Source: Arthrobacter rhizosphaerae (GTDB lineage: Bacteria; Actinomycetota; Actinomycetes; Actinomycetales; Micrococcaceae). Taken from it: DNA of 64,000 nt. Location: assembly GCF_023062595.1 (NCBI RefSeq), contig NZ_JALLAN010000019.1:1-64000 (forward strand), read 5' to 3'. Made by a program: the position numbers and the translations under genes. How positions within the stretch are numbered: position 1 is the stretch's first letter; each line of letters opens with the position of its first letter. Positions 36,869 through 44,602 of the stretch are shown piece by piece. The notes beneath the pieces are model-generated. The model saw nothing but the letters and a program-made list of their open reading frames with translations. It was not told the origin of the DNA and searched no databases.

Positions 36869-36896
36869 AGCGGCGCAGCGATTTCGTTGCGCCGCT
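36869..36896 (+). terminator. Hairpin terminator after creatinase
   Basis: AGCGGCGCA (36869-36877) pairs with TGCGCCGCT (36888-36896), and most of the inner bases also pair. It lies 18 bases after the stop codon. Confidence 0.65.
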
Positions 36897-37307
36897 CTGG
36901 CCATCCCCCTTCTGGGGGTAATCAGCTAGCAATCACACCTGCGTCAGCAGCATGCGCACAGGGCTGTCCCACTTCCATGGTTGTGGGACACCTCCGATGG
37001 GGCAGTCCCCCACCGATGTCGATGTAGTTTCCAGAAGTAGCGTGCGCCACGTCATGCGGAAGTATCGGGAACACTCGGTCCCAGCGAAGCGGAAAACTGC
37101 CGATTTCGTTTTCACCGCACGAGTATGGCGGCGCGGTAACGCTGGTCAGGTCGGCGGTCCCTGTACTAGGCGCAGCCTATCCGGTCAGTGTGCGTCGAGC
37201 AGCTGGTTCAGAGCGTGGCTCCGATCCATTCTGGCGGGTATGGGTTGGGGTGGAACGAGACGAAGACTAGATTGTCGTCATCGACCCACACCGGCGTTGG
37301 AGTGAAC
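36897..37307. other. Non-coding or decayed region
   Basis: This 411-base stretch has no frame that I can assign to a family. It contains an inverted repeat, TGTCCCAC-10-GTGGGACA at 36965-36990. Together with the truncated gene beyond 37825 it may be the scar of a past insertion, but I cannot identify an element. Confidence 0.4.
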
Positions 37308-37724
37308 CTATTCCGGCACAGCCCCGAGTTGCTGCATCAGCTTCAGAGTGTCGGTGACTCCCCAGTGTTCAGCGGCCTTTCCATCCTCGAAGCGGATGAT
37401 GTCGATCCCTCCGAATTCAATGCTCCGGCCGGTTGCAGGAATTCCGGCAAAGTCGCCTTGGTGGGTTCCCGTGCAGACTACGTAGACGGCCTCCAGATTT
37501 CCGTCGATCAGCGCTGGTGGTTCGAGCTTTGTCTTGATGTCTGGAAATGCCGCTCGGAGTGCTTTGACGAAGAACGCTACGCCTTCCTTGCCGGGCGGCT
37601 GACCGGGTAGAGGCTCCTCGTGATCGACAAAGTCATCCGCTACCAATTCATCGATGAGAGCGAGGTTTCCCCCTTCAAAAATTTCTTTGTAAAAGCGTTG
37701 CATTATCGGACTAGTCTCAGACAT
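37308..37724 (-). CDS. SnoaL-like (NTF2-fold) ester cyclase family protein
   Basis: The 138-residue protein has the SnoaL/NTF2-like cone fold: MQRFYKEIFEGGNLALIDEL, then FVDHEEPLPGQPPGKEGV, a strand with VVCTGTHQGDFAGIPATG, and the end FEDGKAAEHWGVTDTLKLM. Members range from polyketide cyclases to proteins of unknown activity. The ATG at 37724 has AAAGGAG six bases upstream. The open frame continues upstream without homology. It sits between the creatinase cluster and a truncated ArsR gene, transcribed away from the latter. Confidence 0.8.
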   Translation of the reverse strand: MSETSPIMQRFYKEIFEGGNLALIDELVADDFVDHEEPLPGQPPGKEGVAFFVKALRAAFPDIKTKLEPPALIDGNLEAVYVVCTGTHQGDFAGIPATGRSIEFGGIDIIRFEDGKAAEHWGVTDTLKLMQQLGAVPE

Positions 37725-37824
37725 TTCAGTCTCCTTTGCATGGAACTCTACAGCTGTATGGTCCCACTCCCACCCTGCCCCCACAACGGTTCGTTGCCAT
37801 GGATCTTCAGGCTTTCCGGGCACC

Positions 37825-38417
37825 CAGGGAGAACGTAGCGTCGAGTCCCTCACCGCTGCCGCCGGGCTCGGATTAAGTACCGCCTCGGCCCACCTGCAGG
37901 CACTGAAGCAGGCAGGACTCGTAACCACCCGCAGGGATGGTTCCAGGATTTATTACGACCTGGCCGGACCGGATGTTGCTGCCTTTACAGCCTGGTGCGC
38001 AGCGTTGCCCGTTCCCGGGTCCCCGACATCGAACAGAAACGCGCCGAATACCTCGGCATCACGGGCGACGAAGCGCTGGACGCTTCGGGGAAACCTACGG
38101 AAATGACCAGGGAGGAACTCCTGGAACAGGCCCGGGCGGGAACCATCACCGTGCTCGATGTCCGCCCACCGGAGGAATACGGCGCCGCTCACATTCCCGG
38201 CGCCATGTCGATCCCGCTCGATGAACTCCCTACCCGCCTGGGCGAACTCCCGGCCGACCGGGAAATCATCGCGTACTGCCGGGGAGCATACTGCGTGCTC
38301 GCCTACGAAGCAGTGGACCTTCTGCACTCCACCGGTCATCCTGCCCGGCGGCTGAACGACGGGATGCTCGAATGGCGCCTCCACGGGCTGCCCGTGGAAG
38401 CTGGCCACGCCGCCTAA
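37825..38417 (+). pseudogene. ArsR-family regulator with rhodanese domain, 5'-truncated and frameshifted
   Basis: From 37825 the first frame reads QGERSVESLTAAAGLGLSTA followed by SAHLQALKQAGLVTTRRDGS, the recognition helix and wing of an ArsR repressor. The first 30-40 residues expected are missing. Near 37990 a one-base loss shifts the frame. The second frame then reads VRSVARSRVPDIEQKRAEYL and a rhodanese domain, with LDVRPPEEYGAAHIPGA and the active loop AYCRGAYCVLAYEA. ArsR-rhodanese fusions are a known architecture. The rhodanese part alone (from about 37995) remains open and could be expressed by chance, but no ribosome site is clear. Confidence 0.8.
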
Positions 38418-38583
38418 GACCCTTTGTGCCCAGTGCTGCGCCCAAGGCAGGCACGCCGCATTGCCCCGGTCCAAAGAAACAGCAGCCAGGGAAAGCATCA
38501 AATGCGGGAAGCAACTGCGGTGACTCCGTTGCCTAGAGACAGTGGCCACTAGGGCGCGCTTCGAGGACAGAGAGTTGACTGAC

Positions 38584-39118
38584 ATGAGTGAGCTGAATGA
38601 TGCGCACCCTACGCACGCTGTAAGCGATGAGGAGTTTTCGGATGTCCGGCACGAGACGTTCAGCAATCACGCGCGATCTTGAGGCCAATCGGGCGGAAGT
38701 GTTCGCAGCGTTCGCGGACGATCGAGTGCGCCGGCTGTGGTTTCGGATACCAGGAAAGGGAGCGATTTACGATCACGACTTCCGCATCGGCGGAGGTGAG
38801 GATGCGAGCAGCACCTTCGTGATGCCCGAGGAGCCTGTCCATAAGCTGCGCAATCGATCCCGCTACCTCGACATCGCTCCCGACTGCCGAATCGTATTCG
38901 TCTATGAAGCGATCGTGGACGACGTAACCCGGTGGGCATAGCTCGTGACAGTGACCCTCGCGGATGCGGAAAGAGGGAGAAGCACACTTACCTGGACGGA
39001 GCAGGTCACGTTCCTCACTCGCACCGGGGACGGCAGTGCCGACCTTCCTCACCTACGCGGCGGGACCGTCCTTCGCCTCAACGGGCTACCGGCGGCCCTC
39101 AATAAGGACGGGTCGTGA
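38584..39118 (+). pseudogene. AHSA1/SRPBCC protein, frameshift plus nonsense mutation
   Basis: The frame from ATG 38584 reads MSELNDAHPTHAVSDEEF and runs to about 38665. There an extra A shifts it; the continuing frame reads ITRDLEANRAEVFAAFADD and on to VDDVTRWA. At 38939 an in-frame TAG stands where a serine (TCG) is expected. The homologous text resumes at once as LVTVTLADAERGRSTLTWTE and ends with LPHLRGGTVLRLNGL before TGA at 39116. The whole is a complete AHSA1-type protein of about 175 residues inactivated by two lesions. Confidence 0.85.
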
Positions 39119-39201
39119 ACCCGCCCCAGCGGCCCCTGGCCCACACGTTGCCGGCCGGGCTAATAATTGCCGGATCGCTACGCGCCTCCCCTCCCCCGCG
39201 C

Positions 39202-40629
39202 CTAGCTGACCGGGTTGCCGAACCAACGCCTCAGCTGCGCATCGAGTTCCGCCTGTTCCGTGCCGGCCCAGGCCACATGGCCGTCAGGTCGCAGCATCAG
39301 GGCCTGCACGCCGAGTTCCTTGCTGCCGTCAACGACCTGATCGACCCGCTCCGCCCAGCCATCCGTCGAGAGCCGGCCGGTGGAGTCGAGCAGCAGGCCC
39401 CGGCCCCGCCGCATCAGCGCATAGAGACGTCCATGTTTGAGATCGACATCGGGGAGCCGTTTGCCGAGCAGGTCGTGTCCGACTCCGAAGTCGTAGCTGA
39501 CCCCGAGCGCAGTGATCTTTTCGATCAGGTATCTGCTCACATCCTCAAAATCCATGAGTTCTGTCAACAGCCGGCGAACGGCCTGGGCTCCCGGTTCGGT
39601 GGTCATCAGTTCACTCTGGGCGCGGGTGTTGTTGAGGACTTCTGCCCCCACCGGATGCCGTTCGGTGTGGTAGGTGTCCAGAAGCCCGTCCGGCGCCCAA
39701 CCGCTGATCTCTGCGGCCAGTTTCCAGCCGAGGTTGAAGGCATCCTGGATGCCAAGGTTCAATCCCTGTCCTCCTAGCGGTGGGTGAACATGCGCGGCGT
39801 CACCGGCGAGGAACACTCGTCCGACCCGGTAGCGTTCGGCCTGGCGGGTGGCGTCATTGAAGCGCGAGAGCCATCGTGGCGAGTGGACACCGAAATCGGT
39901 GCCCGCGAAGGCCTGCAACTGGCGTTTGATTTGTTCGAGCGTCGGCAGGAGGGTACGGTCTTCGGTGATTTCCCGGTTGGGTACCACGACCCCGTACAGG
40001 CCGTTTCCTGCCGGACCGACGCCGAACGCCTTTTGGGCTTGCCGGACCTCGGCGACGATGGCTGCCACTTCCTCCGGCGGCATGGACAGTTCCATTTCAC
40101 CCCTTAGCCATTCCGTTCTGGCCGACTCACCCGGGAATCCGACGCCAAGCAGCTTTCGGACCCGGCTGCGGCCGCCGTCGCAGCCAACGAGGTAACCCGA
40201 ACGCTCACGCGTGCCGTCGGCCAGCTGAACGGTCACGCCGCCAGGGCCTTGGCTAAAGCCGACCAGTTCGCTGCCGCGCCGGATATCGGCCCCCAGTTCT
40301 GCCGCGTGTTCGCTTAGCAAACGATCTGTGACCGGCTGCGGGATGCCGAGAACGTAGGCGTGCGCGCTGTCCAAGTGCTGAGGCCACGATTTATCGATGC
40401 CTGCGAAGTGACCGGCACCTGGATACTTTCGGCCGTGTATGAGGAATCGTTCAAGCAACCCTCGCTGGTCGAGGATCTCGATGCTGCGCGCATGCAGGCC
40501 AAGCGAACGAACCTGCTTGGTCGGCTCGGGCTCCTTCTCCAGCACCAGCACCCCTGCACCCTGGAGCCGCAACTCGGCTGCCAACATCATCCCTGTTGGC
40601 CCACCACCGGCAATGATCACGTCCGTCAT
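39202..40629 (-). CDS. rox: Rifamycin monooxygenase (Rox-type flavoprotein)
   Basis: Rox uses NADPH and FAD to oxidise and linearise rifamycins, giving resistance. The 475-residue protein has the FAD-binding start TDVIIAGGGPTGMMLAAELR, the middle motif LVGCDGGRSRVRKLLG, and VFLAGDAAHVHPPLGGQGLN with LGIQDAFNLGWKLAAE. Long blocks such as GTDFGVHSPRWLSRFNDATR and RRLLTELMDFEDVSRYLIEK agree with Streptomyces Rox as I recall it, including length. The ATG at 40629 is the family start. The promoter region holds a rifamycin-associated element, which strongly supports the call over other phenol-hydroxylase-like monooxygenases. Confidence 0.88.
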   Translation of the reverse strand: MTDVIIAGGGPTGMMLAAELRLQGAGVLVLEKEPEPTKQVRSLGLHARSIEILDQRGLLERFLIHGRKYPGAGHFAGIDKSWPQHLDSAHAYVLGIPQPVTDRLLSEHAAELGADIRRGSELVGFSQGPGGVTVQLADGTRERSGYLVGCDGGRSRVRKLLGVGFPGESARTEWLRGEMELSMPPEEVAAIVAEVRQAQKAFGVGPAGNGLYGVVVPNREITEDRTLLPTLEQIKRQLQAFAGTDFGVHSPRWLSRFNDATRQAERYRVGRVFLAGDAAHVHPPLGGQGLNLGIQDAFNLGWKLAAEISGWAPDGLLDTYHTERHPVGAEVLNNTRAQSELMTTEPGAQAVRRLLTELMDFEDVSRYLIEKITALGVSYDFGVGHDLLGKRLPDVDLKHGRLYALMRRGRGLLLDSTGRLSTDGWAERVDQVVDGSKELGVQALMLRPDGHVAWAGTEQAELDAQLRRWFGNPVS

Positions 40630-40729
40630 CAAAATCCCATCCACAAAGAGTCCATGCGGCCACCCTCGCACCGCCGGCCGAGCGCAATTTCCCTCGCTTC
40701 TGGCCGCAGTTGACAATTTTGCCTCTACA

Positions 40730-40754
40730 GGGGGGCCTTGCGGCAAGGTCCCCC
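40730..40754. promoter_or_regulatory. Rifamycin-associated element (RAE)
   Basis: A 25-bp inverted repeat has the conserved core CTTGCGGCAAG (40737-40747) flanked by G-runs on the left and C-runs on the right. Eleven of twelve position pairs are symmetric. RAEs of this form stand upstream of rifamycin-inducible genes in actinomycetes. It lies about 100 bases before the rox start. A minus-strand TATAGC at 40759-40764 could be the -10 box, which would place the element at the transcription start. Confidence 0.85.
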
Positions 40755-40862
40755 CGGAGCTATATCCTGAAAATGGCAAGGAGTAGCTTCATTCCTTGCC
40801 TTTCTCTGGAGTCACGAACGGCTTTCCTCAACCCAAAGAAATGCAGCAATATAGGGATCTTT

Positions 40863-41009
40863 TTATACTGGCCCATATTTTCTTATGGCTCGAAAGGAAG
40901 CGAGGCGTGCCCGGGCGGCGGCATGCCGTGAGTTTTCTGTGGACGACACCGGCCGCGCATCCACAGCGAGCAGCTGCTGCGGCATGGCCTGTGTGAGGAT
41001 CCTGTACAT
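40863..41009 (-). CDS. Possible 48-residue small protein
   Basis: A minus-strand frame begins MYRILTQAMPQQLLAVDARP and ends in a basic, Ala/Arg-rich helix RHAAARARLASFRAIRK. The first 38 codons prefer G or C in the third position, as native genes do here. No clear ribosome site is present, and I know no homologue. It lies upstream of rox on the same strand, so it could share its control or simply be chance. Confidence 0.28.
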   Translation of the reverse strand: MYRILTQAMPQQLLAVDARPVSSTENSRHAAARARLASFRAIRKYGPV

Positions 41010-41298
41010 AGTCGGATCCGGGGCTATAGTCACTCCCCCTGTCGTCAGGCCCTGACCCATACAATTGTTCTCCCCACGGAAGCGGAGGACGCGATATGGA
41101 GCTACATCTCTTTCTTCCCCCGAGGTCGCCATGGACCCGATCCCAACGACGACAGTGTCAAGAGAAACGGTTCCGTATACCTCGACGCACGCTCGGCAGG
41201 GGGCCGGAACGGTGACCAGCTTTTTAGTCCATGTGCTGGCCCTTCCCGCATAAGGAACGTCAACCGTGCGTAGGCACCAAACGGCCTCTGGCGGAGGC

Positions 41299-41304
41299 TA
41301 GGCT
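41299..41304 (+). promoter_or_regulatory. -10 box of a probable leaderless promoter (DinB-like gene)
   Basis: TAGGCT is followed by seven bases and then ATG at 41312, the same spacing and hexamer as at nadE. Confidence 0.4.
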
Positions 41305-41311
41305 CTATGCC

Positions 41312-41929
41312 ATGATGACCAATCAGCGACTTGAGCCCCTGCTCGAGCAGTACGACTGGGCGACGGAACGACTCCTCACTCGCCTTGCCGGGCCCACCAG
41401 CAACTCTGGTGATGGCAGCGACGTCGACGTACCGGTACTGACGGACGCCGAGTACCTCTGGGAACCGGTCGACGCGTGCTGGTCGGTGCGGAGGCGCGCC
41501 GATGGGCCCGGACCGGGCGCCATCAAGCTTATCGGCGCGGGTGAGTGGGGGCGAGACGGCGCCCCCGAAAGTCCGTGGCCTCCGCCTTTCACAACGATCG
41601 CCTGGCGGCTTGACCACATCTCCGAGACCCTGTTGGGTCGAGCCAATCACCTCGGTGGTGACCGAACGTTCGATAGAGCGACGTACGAATCACGACCAGA
41701 TGCAGCCGGCGCCATCGAGAGGTTCCGTCACGCCGCAGCCGACTGGCGCCGGGTACTACTCAGTGTCGATGTGTCCGACTATGACCGGACAGGGCTCAGC
41801 AGCTACCCGTACGGCAGCGATGCCGAGGAGACCTTTCCGACGATCGTGTGGTGGGAGAACCAGGAGATCTTGCACCACGGAGCCGAGATCGCGCTGCTCC
41901 GCGACCTCTACATTCACCACTTTCAGTAG
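41312..41929 (+). CDS. DinB-like four-helix-bundle protein
   Basis: The 205-residue protein resembles the DinB_2/maleylpyruvate-isomerase-like superfamily. It begins MMTNQRLEPLLEQYDWATER, has FTTIAWRLDHISETLLGRAN with a His at the usual metal position, and ends VWWENQEILHHGAEIALLRD with a further His pair. Such proteins often bind a divalent metal and may act as thiol-dependent transferases, for example with mycothiol; here the activity is unknown. The start (41312, or 41315) follows a TAGGCT box by seven bases. Confidence 0.75.
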   Translation: MMTNQRLEPLLEQYDWATERLLTRLAGPTSNSGDGSDVDVPVLTDAEYLWEPVDACWSVRRRADGPGPGAIKLIGAGEWGRDGAPESPWPPPFTTIAWRLDHISETLLGRANHLGGDRTFDRATYESRPDAAGAIERFRHAAADWRRVLLSVDVSDYDRTGLSSYPYGSDAEETFPTIVWWENQEILHHGAEIALLRDLYIHHFQ

Positions 41930-42068
41930 CGACGAGCACGCACCGCAGACAGCTCAGCCGACGGAGTCCCTACGAGACGTCGAGTGGATACAGAGGATTA
42001 CGTCCGCGTCGGTGGATAGGTGCCCGTAAGCCGGTCCCCCACCGCGACCACTTTTAGGCTTCTGCCCG

Positions 42069-42650
42069 CTACCGCCCGGCCGGCTTGGCCCGGACATGCA
42101 TCCGCTCTCCCTGCCGGCCGAACAGGCTCAGGAACTCCACAGCCTGGGTGTCAGCCCGCCCGAACCAATGCGGCACCCTGGTGTCGAATTCAGCGGCTTC
42201 ACCGGCGGGAAGAATCAGATCCCTCTCACCCAGCACCATCCGCAGGTTCCCGTTGAGAACATATAGCCATTCATAGCCCTCGTGGACCTGCGGGTCGGGT
42301 TGCTCGGGCCCGCCCGCGTGCAGGATGTGCTTATACGCCTGGACTCCGCCGGGCCGGCGCGTCAACGGGATGATGGTCATTCGCTTCTTCACGATAGGGC
42401 GCAGATGGACTCTGGGATCTCCGGTGGAAGGAGCGCCCACCAGTTCATCGAGCGGCACCTGATGGGCCTTGGCGAGGGGCAGCAGCAGCTCCAGGTTGGG
42501 ACGCCGCTGCCCCGATTCCAACCTAGACAACGTGCTCACGGAAATGCCGGTCGCCTCCGAAAGGGACGCAAGGGTGGTCTCCCTGGTCAGTCGGAGGGCC
42601 CGGAGGCGTGGCCCCACCGCCGAAAGTACGTCGTCGATCATTTCATCCAT
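42069..42650 (-). CDS. XRE-family regulator with C-terminal cupin domain
   Basis: The 193-residue protein has an N-terminal helix-turn-helix (about 12-66, LRLTRETTLASLSEATGISV and STLSRLESGQRRPNLELLL). A C-terminal cupin barrel follows (about 95-185, with QVHEGYEWLYVLNGNLRMVL and PAGEAAEFDTRVPHWFG). The cupin is expected to sense a small ligand. The gene is divergent from the thioredoxin-reductase-like gene, 92 bases away, and probably regulates it. The start is uncertain: 42650 is preferred over 42677, but neither has a strong ribosome site. Confidence 0.85.
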   Translation of the reverse strand: MDEMIDDVLSAVGPRLRALRLTRETTLASLSEATGISVSTLSRLESGQRRPNLELLLPLAKAHQVPLDELVGAPSTGDPRVHLRPIVKKRMTIIPLTRRPGGVQAYKHILHAGGPEQPDPQVHEGYEWLYVLNGNLRMVLGERDLILPAGEAAEFDTRVPHWFGRADTQAVEFLSLFGRQGERMHVRAKPAGR

Positions 42651-42742
42651 TCCCACAGTTTGCCATTTCAGCAACATCCTTTGCCACTCTTTGCGGGGAT
42701 CGAGAAGGATTAGGAGAACGATAAATTCTGAAAGGAAACGCT

Positions 42743-43717
42743 ATGTATGACGTGGTAATAGTCGGTGGCGGCGCGGCTGGTCTGAATGCAGCCCAGATGC
42801 TCGGCCGTGCCCGGCGGTCGGTGATGGTGATCGACGGCGGTGAGCCGCGGAACGCTCCTGCCGAGGCGGTCCATGGCTTCTTGTCCCGCGACGGCATCAG
42901 CCCCGTCGCATTGCTAAAAGCGGGCCGGGCTGAGGTGGAGTCCTACGGCGGCCAGGTCCTGGATGGCCAAGTGACCGCCATCGAACGTACGGACGGGGAA
43001 CGCGGGGAATCAGGCGCCTTCAAGGTAATGCTCCAGGACGGAACGGGTCAGGAAAGTACCGTTCACGGCAGGCGCCTGTTGATCACTACGGGCCTGGTGG
43101 ACGGGTTGCCCGAAGTTCCTGGCATCCAGGAACTCTGGGGCAAGGACGTTCTGCATTGCCCCTACTGCCACGGCTGGGAGGTCAGAGACCGGGAAATCGG
43201 CATCCTGGGAACCGGACCGATGGCGGTCTTTCAGGCACTCCTGTTCCGGCAGTGGAGCAGCAACATCACTTTGTTCCTTAATGGATCCATCGAACCCGAT
43301 GAAGCTGAGCTGGAGCAGTTGGCGGCACGGAATATCACGGTGGTGCATGGCGCAGTGGAGCGGCTGCAACTGGAACAGGGACGGCTCAGCGGGCTGCAAC
43401 TTGCCACAGGCGGCGTGGTTTCAATTGATGCTCTGGCTGTGGCACCCGTTTTCACGGCCCGTACTCAGTACTTTTCCGGACTTGGCCTAAGAATCCAGCA
43501 ACATCCCAGCGGAATGGGGGAATACGTTGAGACCGACGCCGATGGCGCCACCGCTGTTCCTGGGGTGTGGGCCGCCGGGAACGTGGCGGATCTTCGCGCC
43601 CAGGTTCTGTCGTCGGCAGCAGCAGGCGCCGCAGCCGCCGTCGCGATTAATTCCGATTTGATGGCGGAAGAACTGCAGGCGGCGGTGGCCGCTTACCGGC
43701 AACGCGTCTCCGTATAA
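42743..43717 (+). CDS. Thioredoxin-reductase-like flavoprotein
   Basis: The 324-residue protein has an FAD-binding motif IVGGGAAGLNAAQ at the start, a redox pair Cys139-Pro-Tyr-Cys142 in HCPYCHGWEV, an NAD(P) site GILGTGPMAVFQALLF, and a C-terminal FAD contact PGVWAAGNVAD. Housekeeping thioredoxin reductases usually have CATC at the redox site; CPYC with HGWE marks a separate branch of unknown partner. AAAGGA lies upstream of the ATG. Divergent XRE-cupin control suggests induction by a specific compound. Confidence 0.84.
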   Translation: MYDVVIVGGGAAGLNAAQMLGRARRSVMVIDGGEPRNAPAEAVHGFLSRDGISPVALLKAGRAEVESYGGQVLDGQVTAIERTDGERGESGAFKVMLQDGTGQESTVHGRRLLITTGLVDGLPEVPGIQELWGKDVLHCPYCHGWEVRDREIGILGTGPMAVFQALLFRQWSSNITLFLNGSIEPDEAELEQLAARNITVVHGAVERLQLEQGRLSGLQLATGGVVSIDALAVAPVFTARTQYFSGLGLRIQQHPSGMGEYVETDADGATAVPGVWAAGNVADLRAQVLSSAAAGAAAAVAINSDLMAEELQAAVAAYRQRVSV

Positions 43718-43750
43718 GCCCCTCTGCTTGACGTCGGACAACGCGGAGCC

Positions 43751-44596
43751 TCAGTAGAGGAAGATATCGATCCACTCGCGGTTGTGGGCGTGGACCAGCA
43801 CCAGGAACAGGACAAAGTCGAACAGCAGGTGGACGCACACGATGTACAGCAGGGATTTGGTAATCGTGAAGAGGCGGGCCTGGAGCAGCGCAAACGGAAA
43901 GATGAAAAACGGGGCGTAGGCGTGGAATCCCAATTCCCAGAGGAAGGAGGTGAAAAGGACCGCCTGGAGCAGGTTGGCCTGCCAATCCGGAAGGTGACGC
44001 CGCAGAAGGGTGAACGCGGTGCAGACGAAGAAGAGTTCGTCCCAGATTCCCAAGCCGTTGGTTCCCACGAATAGGCGGGCAATGCCCTCAGGGTCGCTGA
44101 CCGCAGGCCAGTTGTTGTAGACGCCCGTCTGGATCATATAGACCGGAATCAAGGCATAACCGATCACGACGACGGCGGGCAGGTACCATTTCTCCGCCCG
44201 GGTCCATGGCTGCCCGGTTCGGATAGGGAAACGGACAGCATAGTCCTTGGTGACAAACCGTGAGACAGCATAGGGAATCCCCACTGCCAGAATCATGGCC
44301 GTTCCCATGACCAGCATGTGCTCCGTGCTGATGTCGGTGGTGATGGGAACGGCGCTCATTGCAATCAGGCCGACGGCAATGAGCGCAAGGTCCGTGAAAA
44401 GCGCCCGTTTGATGACGGCAGCAAGCACCAGGGCTGCTCCCAGCACGATGTATCCAACGGTGCGGTCCTCCAGAACAAAGAGGACAAAACCTGACAAGGA
44501 CAGCAGCGCTGCAGGGACCAGGCTCAAGGAGGTCCTGTCCGGCCTGCCGGGGCCGGGGGTCCGGGCCGCCGCCGGCGCCTTGGGTTGTTGACTCAT
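43751..44596 (-). CDS. CPBP-like intramembrane protein with degenerate motif
   Basis: The 281-residue protein has about eight membrane helices. Its C-terminal half resembles CPBP (Abi/CAAX) intramembrane proteases: WDELFFVCTAFTLLRRHLP, then FTSFLWELGFH and HLLFDFVLF. The usual EExxxR motif is replaced by DELFF with Arg displaced, so protease activity is uncertain. It lies six bases after the enoyl-CoA hydratase gene on the same strand, at the end of the valine operon, which may be chance co-transcription. Confidence 0.62.
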   Translation of the reverse strand: MSQQPKAPAAARTPGPGRPDRTSLSLVPAALLSLSGFVLFVLEDRTVGYIVLGAALVLAAVIKRALFTDLALIAVGLIAMSAVPITTDISTEHMLVMGTAMILAVGIPYAVSRFVTKDYAVRFPIRTGQPWTRAEKWYLPAVVVIGYALIPVYMIQTGVYNNWPAVSDPEGIARLFVGTNGLGIWDELFFVCTAFTLLRRHLPDWQANLLQAVLFTSFLWELGFHAYAPFFIFPFALLQARLFTITKSLLYIVCVHLLFDFVLFLVLVHAHNREWIDIFLY

Positions 44597-44602
44597 GGTG
44601 GC

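Larger units (their letters stand above)
40757..41311. other. Intergenic region between rox and the DinB-like gene
   Basis: This 555-base region holds the upstream part of the rox promoter, an inverted repeat GGCAAGGA-10-TCCTTGCC at 40775-40800, and one possible small minus-strand gene (listed separately). AT-rich patches near 40855-40885 could be promoters. I see nothing else that I can support. Confidence 0.45.

Noticed and set aside
36952..37305. A 117-codon frame after creatinase
   Set aside because: It has no ribosome site, no family resemblance and irregular codon use. I treat the region as non-coding.
37985..38000. Programmed frameshift joining the ArsR and rhodanese frames
   Set aside because: No slippery run is visible at the change, and the gene also lacks its 5' end, so decay is the simpler reading.
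40710..40715. TTGACA as a plus-strand promoter near the RAE
   Set aside because: No -10 box stands 16-19 bases downstream; that space is the G-rich arm of the element, and no plus-strand gene follows.
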